The translations under genes were made by a program, and so were the position numbers. From SB15 sp964639245 (GTDB lineage Bacteria; Chloroflexota; Anaerolineae; Aggregatilineales; J027): a stretch of 64,000 bases of DNA. Below, in pieces: positions 1 through 8,677 of the stretch (the stretch's first letter is position 1; every line of letters starts with the position of its first letter). The stretch is from assembly GCA_964639245.1 (NCBI GenBank), contig CAZXCU010000001.1:744001-808000 (forward strand), given 5' to 3'. The notes below the pieces were generated by a model. The model was not told the origin of the DNA, did not search any database, and saw only the letters and a list, made by a program, of their open reading frames with translations.

Positions 1-1
1 G

Positions 2-904
2 CAAGAAGCCTTTGAGATTGATTGTAGCGAAACCGCCGACTCTGGCACGTATTCCTATGAATGGGGTGGAGTGCAGGTGGATTTGCTGCGTCAACCCCCG
101 CCGGATGAGGTTTTGAGCGTCCTCAAAATGGATGTGACTGGATGGGACATTGTGCAGGGGCATTTGCAGGGCAGCGCCCAGATTCCACCCTTGTTGCAGC
201 CTTTGTTCGTACAAAAAGCCGATGCTGCCGCGCACCTGACCGTTTCGCAGTTGGAAAAATTAGGGCGGGCCGATGAACGCGATTTTCGTAACAGTGTGTT
301 ACACGATTCGCCCGCGCCGGTTGTCCCGATTGCGGTGGAGGACGATGCCCGCGATTATTATATTCAACGGGCGGTGGGTCAAATTGTGCATCGGGCGTTG
401 CGGGTGGGGATGCTGCCTTCCCAGACTTTTGCAGTGCGCGAACTGTATGAAATTTTAAAAGCCTATGCGTGGGATGAAGGCATCACCGACCAATTTACGC
501 TGGTGGAGGTGATTAACCGTGCCATGCGTTTGCTACGAAATTTTGAGGAAAATAATATCTTGGTGGGGGCGGAACGGATTTTGCGCGAAATCCCGTTTAT
601 TTTACGCACCGATACCCGCATCATTCACGGGCAAATTGACGTGTTGTATCAGATGGATGGGCGGTGGGCGGTGCTGGATTACAAAACCGCCAATATCAGA
701 CCGAACGGTGTGCGCGAACATGCCCGCCGCTATCATATTCAGGTGGGGGCATATGCGCGGGCGGTAGAACGGCGTTTGGGACAAATTCCACTGGTTCAGT
801 TGTATTATCTGCATCCCGGCACGCTGGTCATGATTCCGCAACACGATTGGGAATCCGCGCTGGCAGAATTGGATACACGGGTGAATACTGCTTTGGGAAG
901 CTAA
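2..904 (+). CDS. PD-(D/E)XK (AddA/RecB-type) nuclease domain, 3' part of a longer gene
   Basis: The reading frame is open from the first bases of the window, so this is the C-terminal part of a gene that begins upstream. The end of the protein shows the RecB-family nuclease signature: HGQIDVLYQ, then a short loop and AVLDYKT, followed by HIQVGAYARAV, which fits the downstream Q-x3-Y motif. In this family these residues bind Mg2+ and cut DNA. Such domains sit at the C-terminus of AddA-type helicase-nucleases that process double-strand breaks, and also in stand-alone Cas4-like nucleases. The helicase part would lie before the window and cannot be seen. The next gene begins 5 bases after the stop. 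Domain call is secure; assignment to AddA specifically is inference. Confidence 0.8.
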   Translation, partial: QEAFEIDCSETADSGTYSYEWGGVQVDLLRQPPPDEVLSVLKMDVTGWDIVQGHLQGSAQIPPLLQPLFVQKADAAAHLTVSQLEKLGRADERDFRNSVLHDSPAPVVPIAVEDDARDYYIQRAVGQIVHRALRVGMLPSQTFAVRELYEILKAYAWDEGITDQFTLVEVINRAMRLLRNFEENNILVGAERILREIPFILRTDTRIIHGQIDVLYQMDGRWAVLDYKTANIRPNGVREHARRYHIQVGAYARAVERRLGQIPLVQLYYLHPGTLVMIPQHDWESALAELDTRVNTALGS

Positions 905-909
905 CGCTG

Positions 910-1950
910 ATGAAAATAATCTATTTTCTATGGATAGGATGGTTGGCTTTCAACACCGTTTTGGCACAAAATAACCCGATTTGTGACCCCGCTATCAATT
1001 ATCTTGAAAATGGCATTGCTTATTTTGAGCAGGGACAAAATGCTGCCGCTATTACTGCTCTCACCTGTGCTATTGAATTCAACCCAGATGAAATTTATGC
1101 CTATTTGTATCGCGGACGGGCTTATCAGGAATCGAGAAGCTATGATTTTGCTTTAGCCGATTACAATGCTGCGGTTGAAATTGACCCTACCAATCCCCTG
1201 CCGTATTCTGTGAGAGGAAATTTTAAAACCCGTATTGGACAGTATGAGGAAGCAATCAATGATTATGAACAAACCATTGATTTGTACGAAAGCACTCCTC
1301 ATCCCGAAGTTCAACTTTCAAATATCTATCGTACTCTAGGAGAAGTCCACTATTATCTTGGCGAGTATGAATTATCTTTTGCTATGCTCAATCAAGCCCT
1401 TCTCTTGAATCCACAAGATGCTCTGGGGTACGCAGCAAGAGGATTTCTGTATTTTGAAATGGGTGAAAGAACACTTGCTCAAACCGATTGGGAACAAGCG
1501 GTGGTGTTGGATGCTGAAGTTGAAGAATTTTATTTTAGGCGGGCAAATTATCTGGTTGAACTGCAAAATTACGAGCAGGCCATCATAATCTATTCACAGG
1601 GAATTGCGCTTGATCATGAAAATTATGTGGGATTTTATTTGCGTGGTTTAGCTTTATATTTTCTTGGTCATTATTTGCCTGCTGCTATCAATTTTACAGA
1701 TGCGCTAAGATTAAATCCCGAATTTGCAGATGGCTATTATCAACGGGGACGTGCCTATCTGAATGCCCAAGATTTTCAACAAGCATTGGTCGATTTTGAT
1801 AAAGCCCTTGAACTTGATGCTCAATTGCTCGAAGTTTATCTGGCACGTGGTTTAACTTATTTCCTGTTGGGTATGGAAGATAAAGCCTTTGATGATTGGC
1901 TGTATTTTTTCAAAAACACCCTGCTATTTGAAATAGATTGGAATTTTTGA
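910..1950 (+). CDS. Secreted or membrane-anchored TPR-repeat protein
   Basis: This 346-residue protein starts MKIIYFLWIGWLAFNTVLAQ, a typical signal peptide ending in AQ, so it is exported. The rest is a run of about seven or eight tetratricopeptide repeats, visible as A.YAYLYRGRAYQ, PLPYSVRGNFKTR, ALGYAARGFLYFEMG, VGFYLRGLALYFLG and DGYYQRGRAYLNAQD. TPRs are protein-interaction scaffolds and no catalytic domain is present. I chose ATG 910 because it gives a signal peptide; a longer frame from 664 would overlap the nuclease gene. Its codons are noticeably A+T-richer than the genes on either side, which may mean recent acquisition. The specific partner is unknown. Confidence 0.75.
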   Translation: MKIIYFLWIGWLAFNTVLAQNNPICDPAINYLENGIAYFEQGQNAAAITALTCAIEFNPDEIYAYLYRGRAYQESRSYDFALADYNAAVEIDPTNPLPYSVRGNFKTRIGQYEEAINDYEQTIDLYESTPHPEVQLSNIYRTLGEVHYYLGEYELSFAMLNQALLLNPQDALGYAARGFLYFEMGERTLAQTDWEQAVVLDAEVEEFYFRRANYLVELQNYEQAIIIYSQGIALDHENYVGFYLRGLALYFLGHYLPAAINFTDALRLNPEFADGYYQRGRAYLNAQDFQQALVDFDKALELDAQLLEVYLARGLTYFLLGMEDKAFDDWLYFFKNTLLFEIDWNF

Positions 1951-1977
1951 ACCTCTTTTCTCTCGTATCCTTGCAAA

Positions 1978-2265
1978 TTAAACATGCTTTTCAATATTAG
2001 ACAAACGGGCAATTTCCTCATGCAGAGAAGTTGCGTTTTGTTTGGCAAGAACCTCACTTTCATGAAGTGCCTGCGTTATTTCGGCCTGATGGTCGTAATA
2101 ATAAGCAAGAGCTGTATGGACTTCTGCGGCGGTCAGATCATAATTTTCAACAATCCATGAAATGGGTTGCTGATTGAGAATGTGCATCGCAACAATTTCC
2201 TGAACCGTAATGCGCTTTTCTGCGATACAGGCTTGCCCTTTTTTAAATTCGATGTAATCCGACAT
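1978..2265 (-). CDS. DUF433 family protein (antitoxin-like HTH)
   Basis: A 95-residue protein with the DUF433 pattern: RITVQEIVAMHI, then ISWIVENYDLTAAEVHTALAYYYDHQAEI. DUF433 proteins carry a winged-helix-like DNA-binding fold and are commonly antitoxins paired with a PIN-like DUF5615 toxin. No toxin gene is next to it. Upstream, 11 bases away on the same strand, is a VOC protein, so the two are probably co-transcribed. A purine-rich GGGGAAGAG lies just before the ATG. The function of this orphan copy is not known; it could be a plain regulator or an addiction remnant. Confidence 0.65.
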   Translation of the reverse strand: MSDYIEFKKGQACIAEKRITVQEIVAMHILNQQPISWIVENYDLTAAEVHTALAYYYDHQAEITQALHESEVLAKQNATSLHEEIARLSNIEKHV

Positions 2266-2276
2266 TATCTCTTCCC

Positions 2277-2666
2277 CTACACCGTAATCTCCACCCGATT
2301 GCCGTCCGGGTCTACAATGACGCTCTCGTAATAGCCATCGCCTGTGGTGCGTGGTTCACCTAGCACCCGATACCCGCGCTGGCGAAGCTGTTCCGTCAGG
2401 GAATCCACCTTTGCCTTGCTGTCTGTCGCAAACGCCATGTGAATATAGCCGGTGGCCTGCTGTTCCAGTGAATTTTGATTCGCGGGGATGCCCGGCATGT
2501 GCATCAATTCCAACCGCGCTCCATCGGCAAAACTGAGAAAATAGGATTCAAAGCCTGTCTGCGGATTGTGATATTTTTCGCCTGCGGAGGCTTCAAAAAA
2601 TTCTACGTAAAAATCCCGTAGACGTTCTAACTGCTGAGTCCAGATGGCAAGGTGTTCTATTTTCAT
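2277..2666 (-). CDS. VOC family (glyoxalase-like) protein
   Basis: A 129-residue single VOC domain made of two beta-alpha-beta-beta-beta halves. Likely metal ligands fall at the expected strands: His5 in MKIEHLAIW, the Glu in ARLELMHM, the His in GYIHMAF and the Glu in GNRVEITV. The His/Glu/His/Glu set is that of glyoxalase I and lactoylglutathione lyases, so metal binding is likely. The substrate cannot be told from sequence; the family also holds dioxygenases and resistance proteins. It precedes the DUF433 gene on the same strand and is divergent from the CDGSH gene. Confidence 0.75.
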   Translation of the reverse strand: MKIEHLAIWTQQLERLRDFYVEFFEASAGEKYHNPQTGFESYFLSFADGARLELMHMPGIPANQNSLEQQATGYIHMAFATDSKAKVDSLTEQLRQRGYRVLGEPRTTGDGYYESVIVDPDGNRVEITV

Positions 2667-2753
2667 GGTGGTGTTTTCCTACAACGAGTTTGGTATGAAT
2701 GTTGGTCGCTGTTCTGTCTGAGGATTAAAATACCTAAAAATATTGAGGCTGTC

Positions 2754-3401
2754 ATGTCAGAAAAAATTCATACCTACGAGAGTGATGAAATCGTGGTGCA
2801 GTATAGTGTTAAACGCTGTATCCATGCTGAAGCATGTGTCAAAGGGTTGCCTGCCGTCTTTAACCCCAAACAGCGTCCGTGGATTAGCCCACAGCAGGCC
2901 ACCGGGGATGAAGTGGCTGAAATTGTCATGCGATGCCCCACCGGAGCGCTCCATTTTGAGCGTAAAGATGGCGGCGCATCCGAACCGATGCCATCCGAAA
3001 ACACGGTGACACTTGACCCCGACGGGCCTTTATATGTACGCGGGGATGTGGTTATCAAAGCGGCGGATGAGCAGGAAATTTTGCTGACTGATACACGGGT
3101 GGCTTTGTGTCGGTGTGGGGCATCCAAAATCAAACCCTTCTGTGATAATTCGCATAAGGAAATTCAATTCACGGCCTCAAATAATATCAATCTCAAGGAA
3201 GGCCAATCTGCCGAAGGGGACAACACTGGCACGCTCACCGTTGTGGTCACTGAAAACGGCCCGTATTTTGTGCAGGGGAATATCAAAATTCACGGTAATC
3301 AGGTGGTTTTCCGTGATAAAGCATGGCTGTGTCGCTGCGGCGGGTCAGAAAATAAACCCTACTGTGATGGGACACATTCTAAAATTGGTTTTCAGGGATA
3401 A
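2754..3401 (+). CDS. Iron-sulfur protein: divergent 4Fe-4S domain plus two CDGSH domains
   Basis: A 215-residue cytoplasmic protein with three predicted Fe-S sites. Residues about 10-75 match the Fer4_19 (divergent 4Fe-4S mono-cluster) domain, with Cys in KRCIHAEACVKG and in VMRCPTGAL. Two CDGSH zinc-finger-type domains follow, each with the C-x-C-x2-(S/T)-x3-P-x-C-D-x2-H pattern: CRCGASKIKPFCDNSH near residue 120 and CRCGGSENKPYCDGTH near residue 200. CDGSH domains hold a redox-active 2Fe-2S cluster with a labile His ligand. The physiological partner is unknown. ATG 2754 was chosen because the Fer4_19 domain begins right after it. The stop codon abuts that of the convergent kinase gene. Confidence 0.8.
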   Translation: MSEKIHTYESDEIVVQYSVKRCIHAEACVKGLPAVFNPKQRPWISPQQATGDEVAEIVMRCPTGALHFERKDGGASEPMPSENTVTLDPDGPLYVRGDVVIKAADEQEILLTDTRVALCRCGASKIKPFCDNSHKEIQFTASNNINLKEGQSAEGDNTGTLTVVVTENGPYFVQGNIKIHGNQVVFRDKAWLCRCGGSENKPYCDGTHSKIGFQG

Positions 3402-4916
3402 TTATTCGACGGCGGGCAGCAGCACATAAAATTTGCTGCCCTTGCCGACTTCACTTTCCAGCCACAAGCGCCCGTGCATCATGCTGGTGAGTTTGTGGCT
3501 GAGTGCCAATCCCAAGCCTGTGCCACCCTGTTCGCGGGTCGGAGCGCTGTCAATCTGACGAAATTCGTTGAACAGGGTTTTCTGGTCATCGGGTGCAATG
3601 CCAATCCCTGTATCTTCGACTGTCACCAGCACCCATTCCTGACTCATATCAATTTCGGGGGGTGTCCCGTTGATTTTATTGGGGTGCTGGGCGCTGATTT
3701 TGACACTGCCCCGCGCCGTAAATTTAATGGCGTTGTTGGTGAGGTTGGTCAGCACTTTGAGGATGGCTGTGCCATCGCCAACCACGGCGGGCAAATCGGG
3801 GTCAATGTGATATTCCAGATTCAAGCCTTTTTTATGGGCGGTGGAATTATACCCGTTGTAACATTCTTGAATCAGCGAGTCGAGTTTGATGGGGTGGAGC
3901 TTCATTTCCATTTGTCCGGTTTGAATTTTGGAAATGTCCAGCACATCATCAATCAAGGTTAATAACTGCTGCCCATTTTTGTGAATCCGTTCCAGGCGGT
4001 CCTGCTGTTTTTCGGTGAGATCGCCGTGCATGAGCATTTCCGAATAGCCCAGAATGTTATTTAAAGGCGTGCGGAGTTCATGGCTCATCGTCAGCAAAAA
4101 GTGAGATTTTAAGCGGTTGAGTTCGATGAGTTGTTCATTGGCAAGGCGCATTTCGTCCGCCGCTTCTTTGGGGCGGGTGACATCCCGAATCATCCCCACA
4201 ATGCCTAACACTGTGCCTTGAGCATCCAGAAAGGGCACTTTGGTGATAGCGTACCAGCGTTTGTGTCCGGTACGGAGGTCTTCTTCCAACTGCTCCCATG
4301 TTACCGTCTGGTTGGACTGCATAATCTCAACATCGCGCTGGCGGTAGGCTTCGGCGCGATCCTGTGGAAAAAAGTCAAAATCGGTCTTGCCGATGACATC
4401 TTGGGGACGTTCAGCACTAAGATAATGGGTGTTGGCGATGTTGGTGACAATGAAACGGCCTTCAGTGTCCTTGACGAACACATAATCCGGCAGGTTATCA
4501 ATCAAAATGCGGAGGAGATTGCGTTCGCGGGCAAGGGCTTCTTTTTCTAAGGAGGTTTCAATCAGCCGTTTAACACGGTGACGCAGCAAAGGCCAGCGAA
4601 TCGGCTTGGTAATGTAATCGGACGCACCCACCTCTAAGGCCTGCTCCACCATGCCGGAATCTTCCAGCGCGGTGAGCATCAAAACGGGGGTGCGCTGGCC
4701 TTGTGGATGCTGCTTAATTTCCTTACAGGCATCAAAGCCCGTTAAAATGGGCATCATCCCGTCTAAGATGACCAAATCGGGCTGAATCTCTTGGAATTGT
4801 TCGACTGCCTGTTGACCATTGGCTGCTTCAAAAACGGTATACCCGTCAATGGATAGCATATCGGTCAACATCATGCGAATGCCCTTTTCATCATCCGCCA
4901 CCAAGATTTTAGCCAT
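3402..4916 (-). CDS. Hybrid signalling protein: receiver - PAS - histidine kinase
   Basis: A 504-residue soluble protein. An N-terminal receiver domain (1-120) has the acidic pair at D8/D9, phosphoacceptor D52 in LVILDGMMP and K104 in YITKP. A PAS domain (about 130-250) follows, then a HisKA helix with the phosphorylated His in MSHELRTPLN, and a HATPase_c domain with N box NLTNNAIKFT, G1 VEDTGIGIAP and G2 GGTGLGLAL. With the receiver first and no membrane segments, it probably takes a phosphate from, or is tuned by, another kinase and autophosphorylates in response to a PAS ligand. No cognate regulator lies beside it. All key catalytic residues are present. Confidence 0.9.
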   Translation of the reverse strand: MAKILVADDEKGIRMMLTDMLSIDGYTVFEAANGQQAVEQFQEIQPDLVILDGMMPILTGFDACKEIKQHPQGQRTPVLMLTALEDSGMVEQALEVGASDYITKPIRWPLLRHRVKRLIETSLEKEALARERNLLRILIDNLPDYVFVKDTEGRFIVTNIANTHYLSAERPQDVIGKTDFDFFPQDRAEAYRQRDVEIMQSNQTVTWEQLEEDLRTGHKRWYAITKVPFLDAQGTVLGIVGMIRDVTRPKEAADEMRLANEQLIELNRLKSHFLLTMSHELRTPLNNILGYSEMLMHGDLTEKQQDRLERIHKNGQQLLTLIDDVLDISKIQTGQMEMKLHPIKLDSLIQECYNGYNSTAHKKGLNLEYHIDPDLPAVVGDGTAILKVLTNLTNNAIKFTARGSVKISAQHPNKINGTPPEIDMSQEWVLVTVEDTGIGIAPDDQKTLFNEFRQIDSAPTREQGGTGLGLALSHKLTSMMHGRLWLESEVGKGSKFYVLLPAVE

Positions 4917-5083
4917 ACCCTCACCTTCCTATCGAACTTTCAGCATTGTACTCTAAAAATTGCATCTTGTGTTTTATGTTTTATTTTAATCAAGATAGAT
5001 AATCGTTTAAAAAGCGCTGTTTTGCAGTGAGACTGCGAAGTTGTAAAATCAGCAAATCATACGTCGTTTAAGGTAGGTATTTT

Positions 5084-6067
5084 ATGGCCCTTCTGTCTCG
5101 CATGTTTTACAGCCAACTGCCTGTATGGGCAAGACCGACTCACCCTATGATGCGCTATGCGCTTGGCTACCGCAAGCTCACCCTGCGCGATATTCTCGTG
5201 CGAACGTTGCTGGCGGTGCTAGTCGTTGGCATTATGGTAGCGGCTGGCTATGTATACACCTCTGAAACATCGGACAGCAGTACTGTTGCTTACCGCGAAT
5301 TCATGTATTATCCCCTCGTCGTTTTACAACTTTTTGCCCAACTTGCCGCTTTGAGTATGACCGTCAATGCGGTTGCGCTGGAACGGCAGCGCGGCACATG
5401 GGAAACCTTGCAGGTGTCGCTGGTCGGTGCGGCAACCGCAATTCGCTCCCGTTGGGCGCTTGTTTTTTACCGCCTACGCTGGATTTTAGCAGCGATGGTG
5501 CTGGGTCGGTTAGGTTATATTGCCCTGTTGATGGATGACATGACCGATTTTGAAGGGCGGGCAATTGATGTGAGGATCATCGGGATTTCGCCGGAAGTCA
5601 CGCTAGAAGTAGCGGTCTTTTTACTGACTGCCCTCATCACCGCCGCAATTTTGCTGCCGTTTGTAGCGATTGCATTTGATGCGGCAATTGGAATGCTGAT
5701 TTCCACCTTAACGCAGCGCCGTTCCGTCGGGATTTTAACCTCCTTGATTCTGGTCGGTGGGCGGATTCTGGTAACGGCAAGCGCGTTGTTTTTGGGCGAA
5801 ACGATTTTGACTGCCAATGGCACAAAACCCGAAATTGTTGAAATGAGTACGACGGAAGGCTGGGTGCGTACCGTGTTTTTAACTTTGCAGGGCGATCTCG
5901 GATTGCGCTTGCTCAATCTGGAAACGCTCGGCAATTTGTGGGCCGACCTCGAAAACGGGATTTATCTCGGTGGAGTCGTGCTGGTCGGAACGATTTTGAT
6001 GGCAGTTATCGGGAATGGATTCGTGTTGTTTGCGGCGCGGCGTGCGGCGAAACCCGCCAAAAATTAG
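5084..6067 (+). CDS. ABC-2-type transporter permease-like membrane protein
   Basis: A 327-residue integral membrane protein with about six hydrophobic segments: near 38-60, 80-100, 130-150, 175-200, 215-240 and 300-320. Between the second and third segment is ALERQRGTWETLQVSL, matching the conserved E-x-x-x-G-T-x-E-x-L cytoplasmic loop of ABC-2 permeases, the part that contacts the ATPase. No ATP-binding subunit lies next to it, so its partner must be encoded elsewhere or it has another role. The last bases overlap the stop of the convergent methyltransferase gene. Substrate unknown. Confidence 0.6.
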   Translation: MALLSRMFYSQLPVWARPTHPMMRYALGYRKLTLRDILVRTLLAVLVVGIMVAAGYVYTSETSDSSTVAYREFMYYPLVVLQLFAQLAALSMTVNAVALERQRGTWETLQVSLVGAATAIRSRWALVFYRLRWILAAMVLGRLGYIALLMDDMTDFEGRAIDVRIIGISPEVTLEVAVFLLTALITAAILLPFVAIAFDAAIGMLISTLTQRRSVGILTSLILVGGRILVTASALFLGETILTANGTKPEIVEMSTTEGWVRTVFLTLQGDLGLRLLNLETLGNLWADLENGIYLGGVVLVGTILMAVIGNGFVLFAARRAAKPAKN

Positions 6068-6897
6068 TGCTTTCGCGCATGTACCCGGAATAGCTTAGGA
6101 GCATAACACACATTCCCTGCTAAATCGGCGTGTTCATGCAGCAGAGCGCGAATCGCATCGAGACAATCGGCGCGGGTGTAGCTGTCCATTGCTGCCAGTT
6201 CTGCCTGCCGATTGGCCCATGCCAGTTTGTAATCCATAAATGCCGCCACAGGGAGCGTAATTTCCACCGATTCCTCTGCAATGTTCAGTTCTACGAAACC
6301 CGTTTCAGACAACACCTCGTCAAAATCATCGGCTTCTTGCAGCACATTATCCCAGATGCGCGGGGTGCGAACACATTCACGGGTGGCAAACAAGTCCGGC
6401 GGCGCGTCGGCATCCTCCAGCATGTAACGGGCAAAAACTTCGATGATTTTTTCATCTAAGGGGTGCAGTTCATTCCATTCATGGAAGGCAAAAATTCCCC
6501 CCGATTTGAGAACGCGATAAATCTGGGCAAAGGCTTTACGCGGGTGAGTCGCGTTTAAGCCAAATGAGGAGACTACCCGATGAAATTGCTCCTGTTCAAA
6601 CGGCAGGTCATGGACATCTGCTTCTTGAAAAATCACATTCGGCGGGCGATTCTGGTTGGCTTCGGCAATCATGCGCGGCGCAAAATCGATCCCGATGACG
6701 TTTTTTACCTGCGGGGCAATGAGTCGTGCCACAATGCCTGTTCCCGTCCCCACATCCAAAACGTGTTCGTGTGCTTGCGGTTGGAGGGATTGAAGCAAGG
6801 CGGTGGCAAACTGCTGAAAAGCCGGCACAATCCGCGATTCATAAAGGAGCGCATTGGCATCGAAGAAATTTTTGAGCGTCTGGTCATCGCGTGGCAT
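6064..6897 (-). CDS. Class I SAM-dependent methyltransferase (UbiE/Methyltransf_11 type)
   Basis: A 277-residue soluble protein with a Rossmann-type methyltransferase core. The SAM-binding motif I is VLDVGTGTGIVARLIA near residue 46, motif II GIDFAPRMIAEA follows, and a later strand reads GGIFAFHEWNE. This arrangement is typical of small-molecule methyltransferases such as the UbiE group. The substrate cannot be predicted. It stands alone, convergent with the preceding permease gene, and a terminator just upstream (6913-6943) separates it from the next minus-strand gene. Confidence 0.8.
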   Translation of the reverse strand: MPRDDQTLKNFFDANALLYESRIVPAFQQFATALLQSLQPQAHEHVLDVGTGTGIVARLIAPQVKNVIGIDFAPRMIAEANQNRPPNVIFQEADVHDLPFEQEQFHRVVSSFGLNATHPRKAFAQIYRVLKSGGIFAFHEWNELHPLDEKIIEVFARYMLEDADAPPDLFATRECVRTPRIWDNVLQEADDFDEVLSETGFVELNIAEESVEITLPVAAFMDYKLAWANRQAELAAMDSYTRADCLDAIRALLHEHADLAGNVCYAPKLFRVHARKH

Positions 6898-6912
6898 GAC
6901 CTGATTATAGCG

Positions 6913-6943
6913 AAAAAAAAGAGCGCGTGGTGTATTCGCGCTC
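6913..6943 (-). terminator. Rho-independent terminator, minus strand
   Basis: GAGCGCG and CGCGCTC form a 7-bp stem around a 9-base loop. Read on the minus strand the stem is followed by eight T residues. It would end transcription of the DUF4188 gene before the methyltransferase gene begins. Confidence 0.7.
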
Positions 6944-7117
6944 TGTGGTAGAGGAAAAGGAGGTGTAAAAACGTTAATCTAAGCTGCTGCGATAGTAGAA
7001 TTTTCGCGGCGCAACTTTTATGAGGCTCAATTATCAACTCAACTTATGCCTTTAACTATAGCGCTTGATAGCGTGTTTCTCTATGGACACTCGGCATAGA
7101 TTTCAGGTGACAAACGG

Positions 7118-7615
7118 CTATTTCGGGTTAGGCAGCGCTGGTTCGTTGTCTCCGCCTAAACGTCGACGGGCGGTTTCGCGTTTGCCAACGGCGGGAACAT
7201 GGTCAGCCGCTTTGCCCAAGCCAAAACGGGGCATATTGCCATAGACACATTCATATTGACCCGCTTCTATCAAGTAGGTTTCATGAAAAATCCCCACGCT
7301 GCCGTCGTTGCCGATGGTCTGGTTAAAGCGCCGCCATGCCGCCAAATGGGGATCCTCCTGACTGCGGGCAAAATGTTCGAGATGTTCAAAGGAACGCCAA
7401 TACTGCACCAGCAGCACCCCTCGCCAGAACAGCAGTTGTTCTCCCCCTAAAAATCCCTTGTCCTGATGCTGGTAGAGCGTTTCCAACATCGGGGGCATTG
7501 CCATCGCAGTTTGTACCCATTTTCGTACATGCAGCAGGTTGTTGACCCGCATTCCGATGATAAATACCACAAATGACCCTTCAAGATGTGCGGTAAAGCG
7601 TCCCGGATAAATCAT
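7118..7615 (-). CDS. DUF4188 family protein (putative monooxygenase fold)
   Basis: A 165-residue protein from the start MIYPGRFTAHLEGSF. The sequence fits DUF4188: a ferredoxin-like fold with FVVFIIGMRVNNL, a central VQYWRSFEHLEHFA and IFHETYLI. Members are annotated as monooxygenase-like, but no reaction is established. I set the start 14 codons inside the longest frame because AAGGTGG lies at a good distance upstream of ATG 7615. Stand-alone gene, ended by the terminator at 6913-6943. Confidence 0.65.
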   Translation of the reverse strand: MIYPGRFTAHLEGSFVVFIIGMRVNNLLHVRKWVQTAMAMPPMLETLYQHQDKGFLGGEQLLFWRGVLLVQYWRSFEHLEHFARSQEDPHLAAWRRFNQTIGNDGSVGIFHETYLIEAGQYECVYGNMPRFGLGKAADHVPAVGKRETARRRLGGDNEPALPNPK

Positions 7616-7717
7616 AATCCACCTTTTATATATGCCTTCACACCTATGTCGCTGCATCTATCTACGTGAAAAGATAGCCCAAAGTTGCTACAATAGCCAG
7701 CAAAAAGGACATTCCTC

Positions 7718-8677
7718 ATGCGTGCTGTCATTGCTCAGGACAAAAAGCCCACGCTCGTAGACCTCCCCGACCCGCAGCCCCAAGCGGATGAACTGCTGGT
7801 GCGGGTCAAAGCCACGGCCTTGAATCGGGCGGATTTGTTGCAGGTGCGCGGGCATTATCCACCTCCCGAAGGTGCGCCGGAAACGCTTGGCCTAGAATTT
7901 GCGGGGGAAGTCATCGGCGCGGGTAAAAATGTCACCCATTTTGCGCTAGGGGATCGGGTGATGGCGCTGGTCGGTGGGGGGGGCTATGCCGAAAAAGCGG
8001 TTGTGCCTGCGCTTCATGCCATGCCGATTCCGCAAAATCTTTCGTATGAGGAAGCGGCGGCTGTACCAGAAGCCTTTTTGACCGCCTACGGCAATATGGT
8101 TGAAATGGGCGGGTTGCTGGCGACAGACACTGTATTGATTCATGCCGGGGCAAGTGGAGTGGGCTTGGCAGCGATCCAGATGGCTAAATTGATTGGTGCA
8201 AACGTGATTGTGACCGCCAGCGCAGGGAAACATGCCCTTTGTTTGCAGCAGGGTGCAAACCGGGCAATTGATTATCAGACCGAAAACTTTGCCGACTCTA
8301 TTCTGGCGAACGAAGGTGGGGTTCACCTGATTATTGATTTTATTGGTGCGCCCTACTGGGATGATAATGTGCGGGTGCTGCATAAATGGGGACGCTTGGT
8401 GTTTATCGGGTTGATGGGCGGGGCAAAAAAAGAGGTCAATTTGAGCGACATTATGCGAAAACGCCTGACGATTACAGGCAGCACCTTACGGGATCGCAGT
8501 TATAGCCGTAAAGCCGGACTCATCGGGCGATTCTGGAAATGGGCAGAACCTCATTTTATGACTGGAGCGCTGCGACCTATCCTCTGGAAAACCCTCCCCC
8601 TAGACGCGGTGGAAGAAGCACACGCGCTGATGAGCAGCAATGCCAACGCGGGAAAGATTGTGTTGAGCCTCCCATGA
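7718..8677 (+). CDS. Zinc-independent medium-chain NAD(P)H:quinone oxidoreductase
   Basis: A 319-residue MDR-superfamily enzyme. The N-terminal GroES-like part has ALNRADLLQVRGHYPPP and LGLEFAGEVIGAG, the signature of the PIG3/QOR group, which lacks zinc ligands. The Rossmann part has GASGVGLAAIQMAKLIGA, which binds the NADPH pyrophosphate. It likely reduces quinones or other activated carbonyl compounds in the cytoplasm. A TACAAT -10-like hexamer lies about 24 bases upstream at 7689-7694. The last four bases (ATGA) overlap the start of the next gene, so the two are translationally coupled. Confidence 0.85.
   Translation: MRAVIAQDKKPTLVDLPDPQPQADELLVRVKATALNRADLLQVRGHYPPPEGAPETLGLEFAGEVIGAGKNVTHFALGDRVMALVGGGGYAEKAVVPALHAMPIPQNLSYEEAAAVPEAFLTAYGNMVEMGGLLATDTVLIHAGASGVGLAAIQMAKLIGANVIVTASAGKHALCLQQGANRAIDYQTENFADSILANEGGVHLIIDFIGAPYWDDNVRVLHKWGRLVFIGLMGGAKKEVNLSDIMRKRLTITGSTLRDRSYSRKAGLIGRFWKWAEPHFMTGALRPILWKTLPLDAVEEAHALMSSNANAGKIVLSLP

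Noticed and set aside
664..909. Extended N-terminus of the TPR gene overlapping the nuclease gene
   Set aside because: The internal ATG at 910 gives a proper signal peptide; the extension is out-of-frame nuclease sequence.
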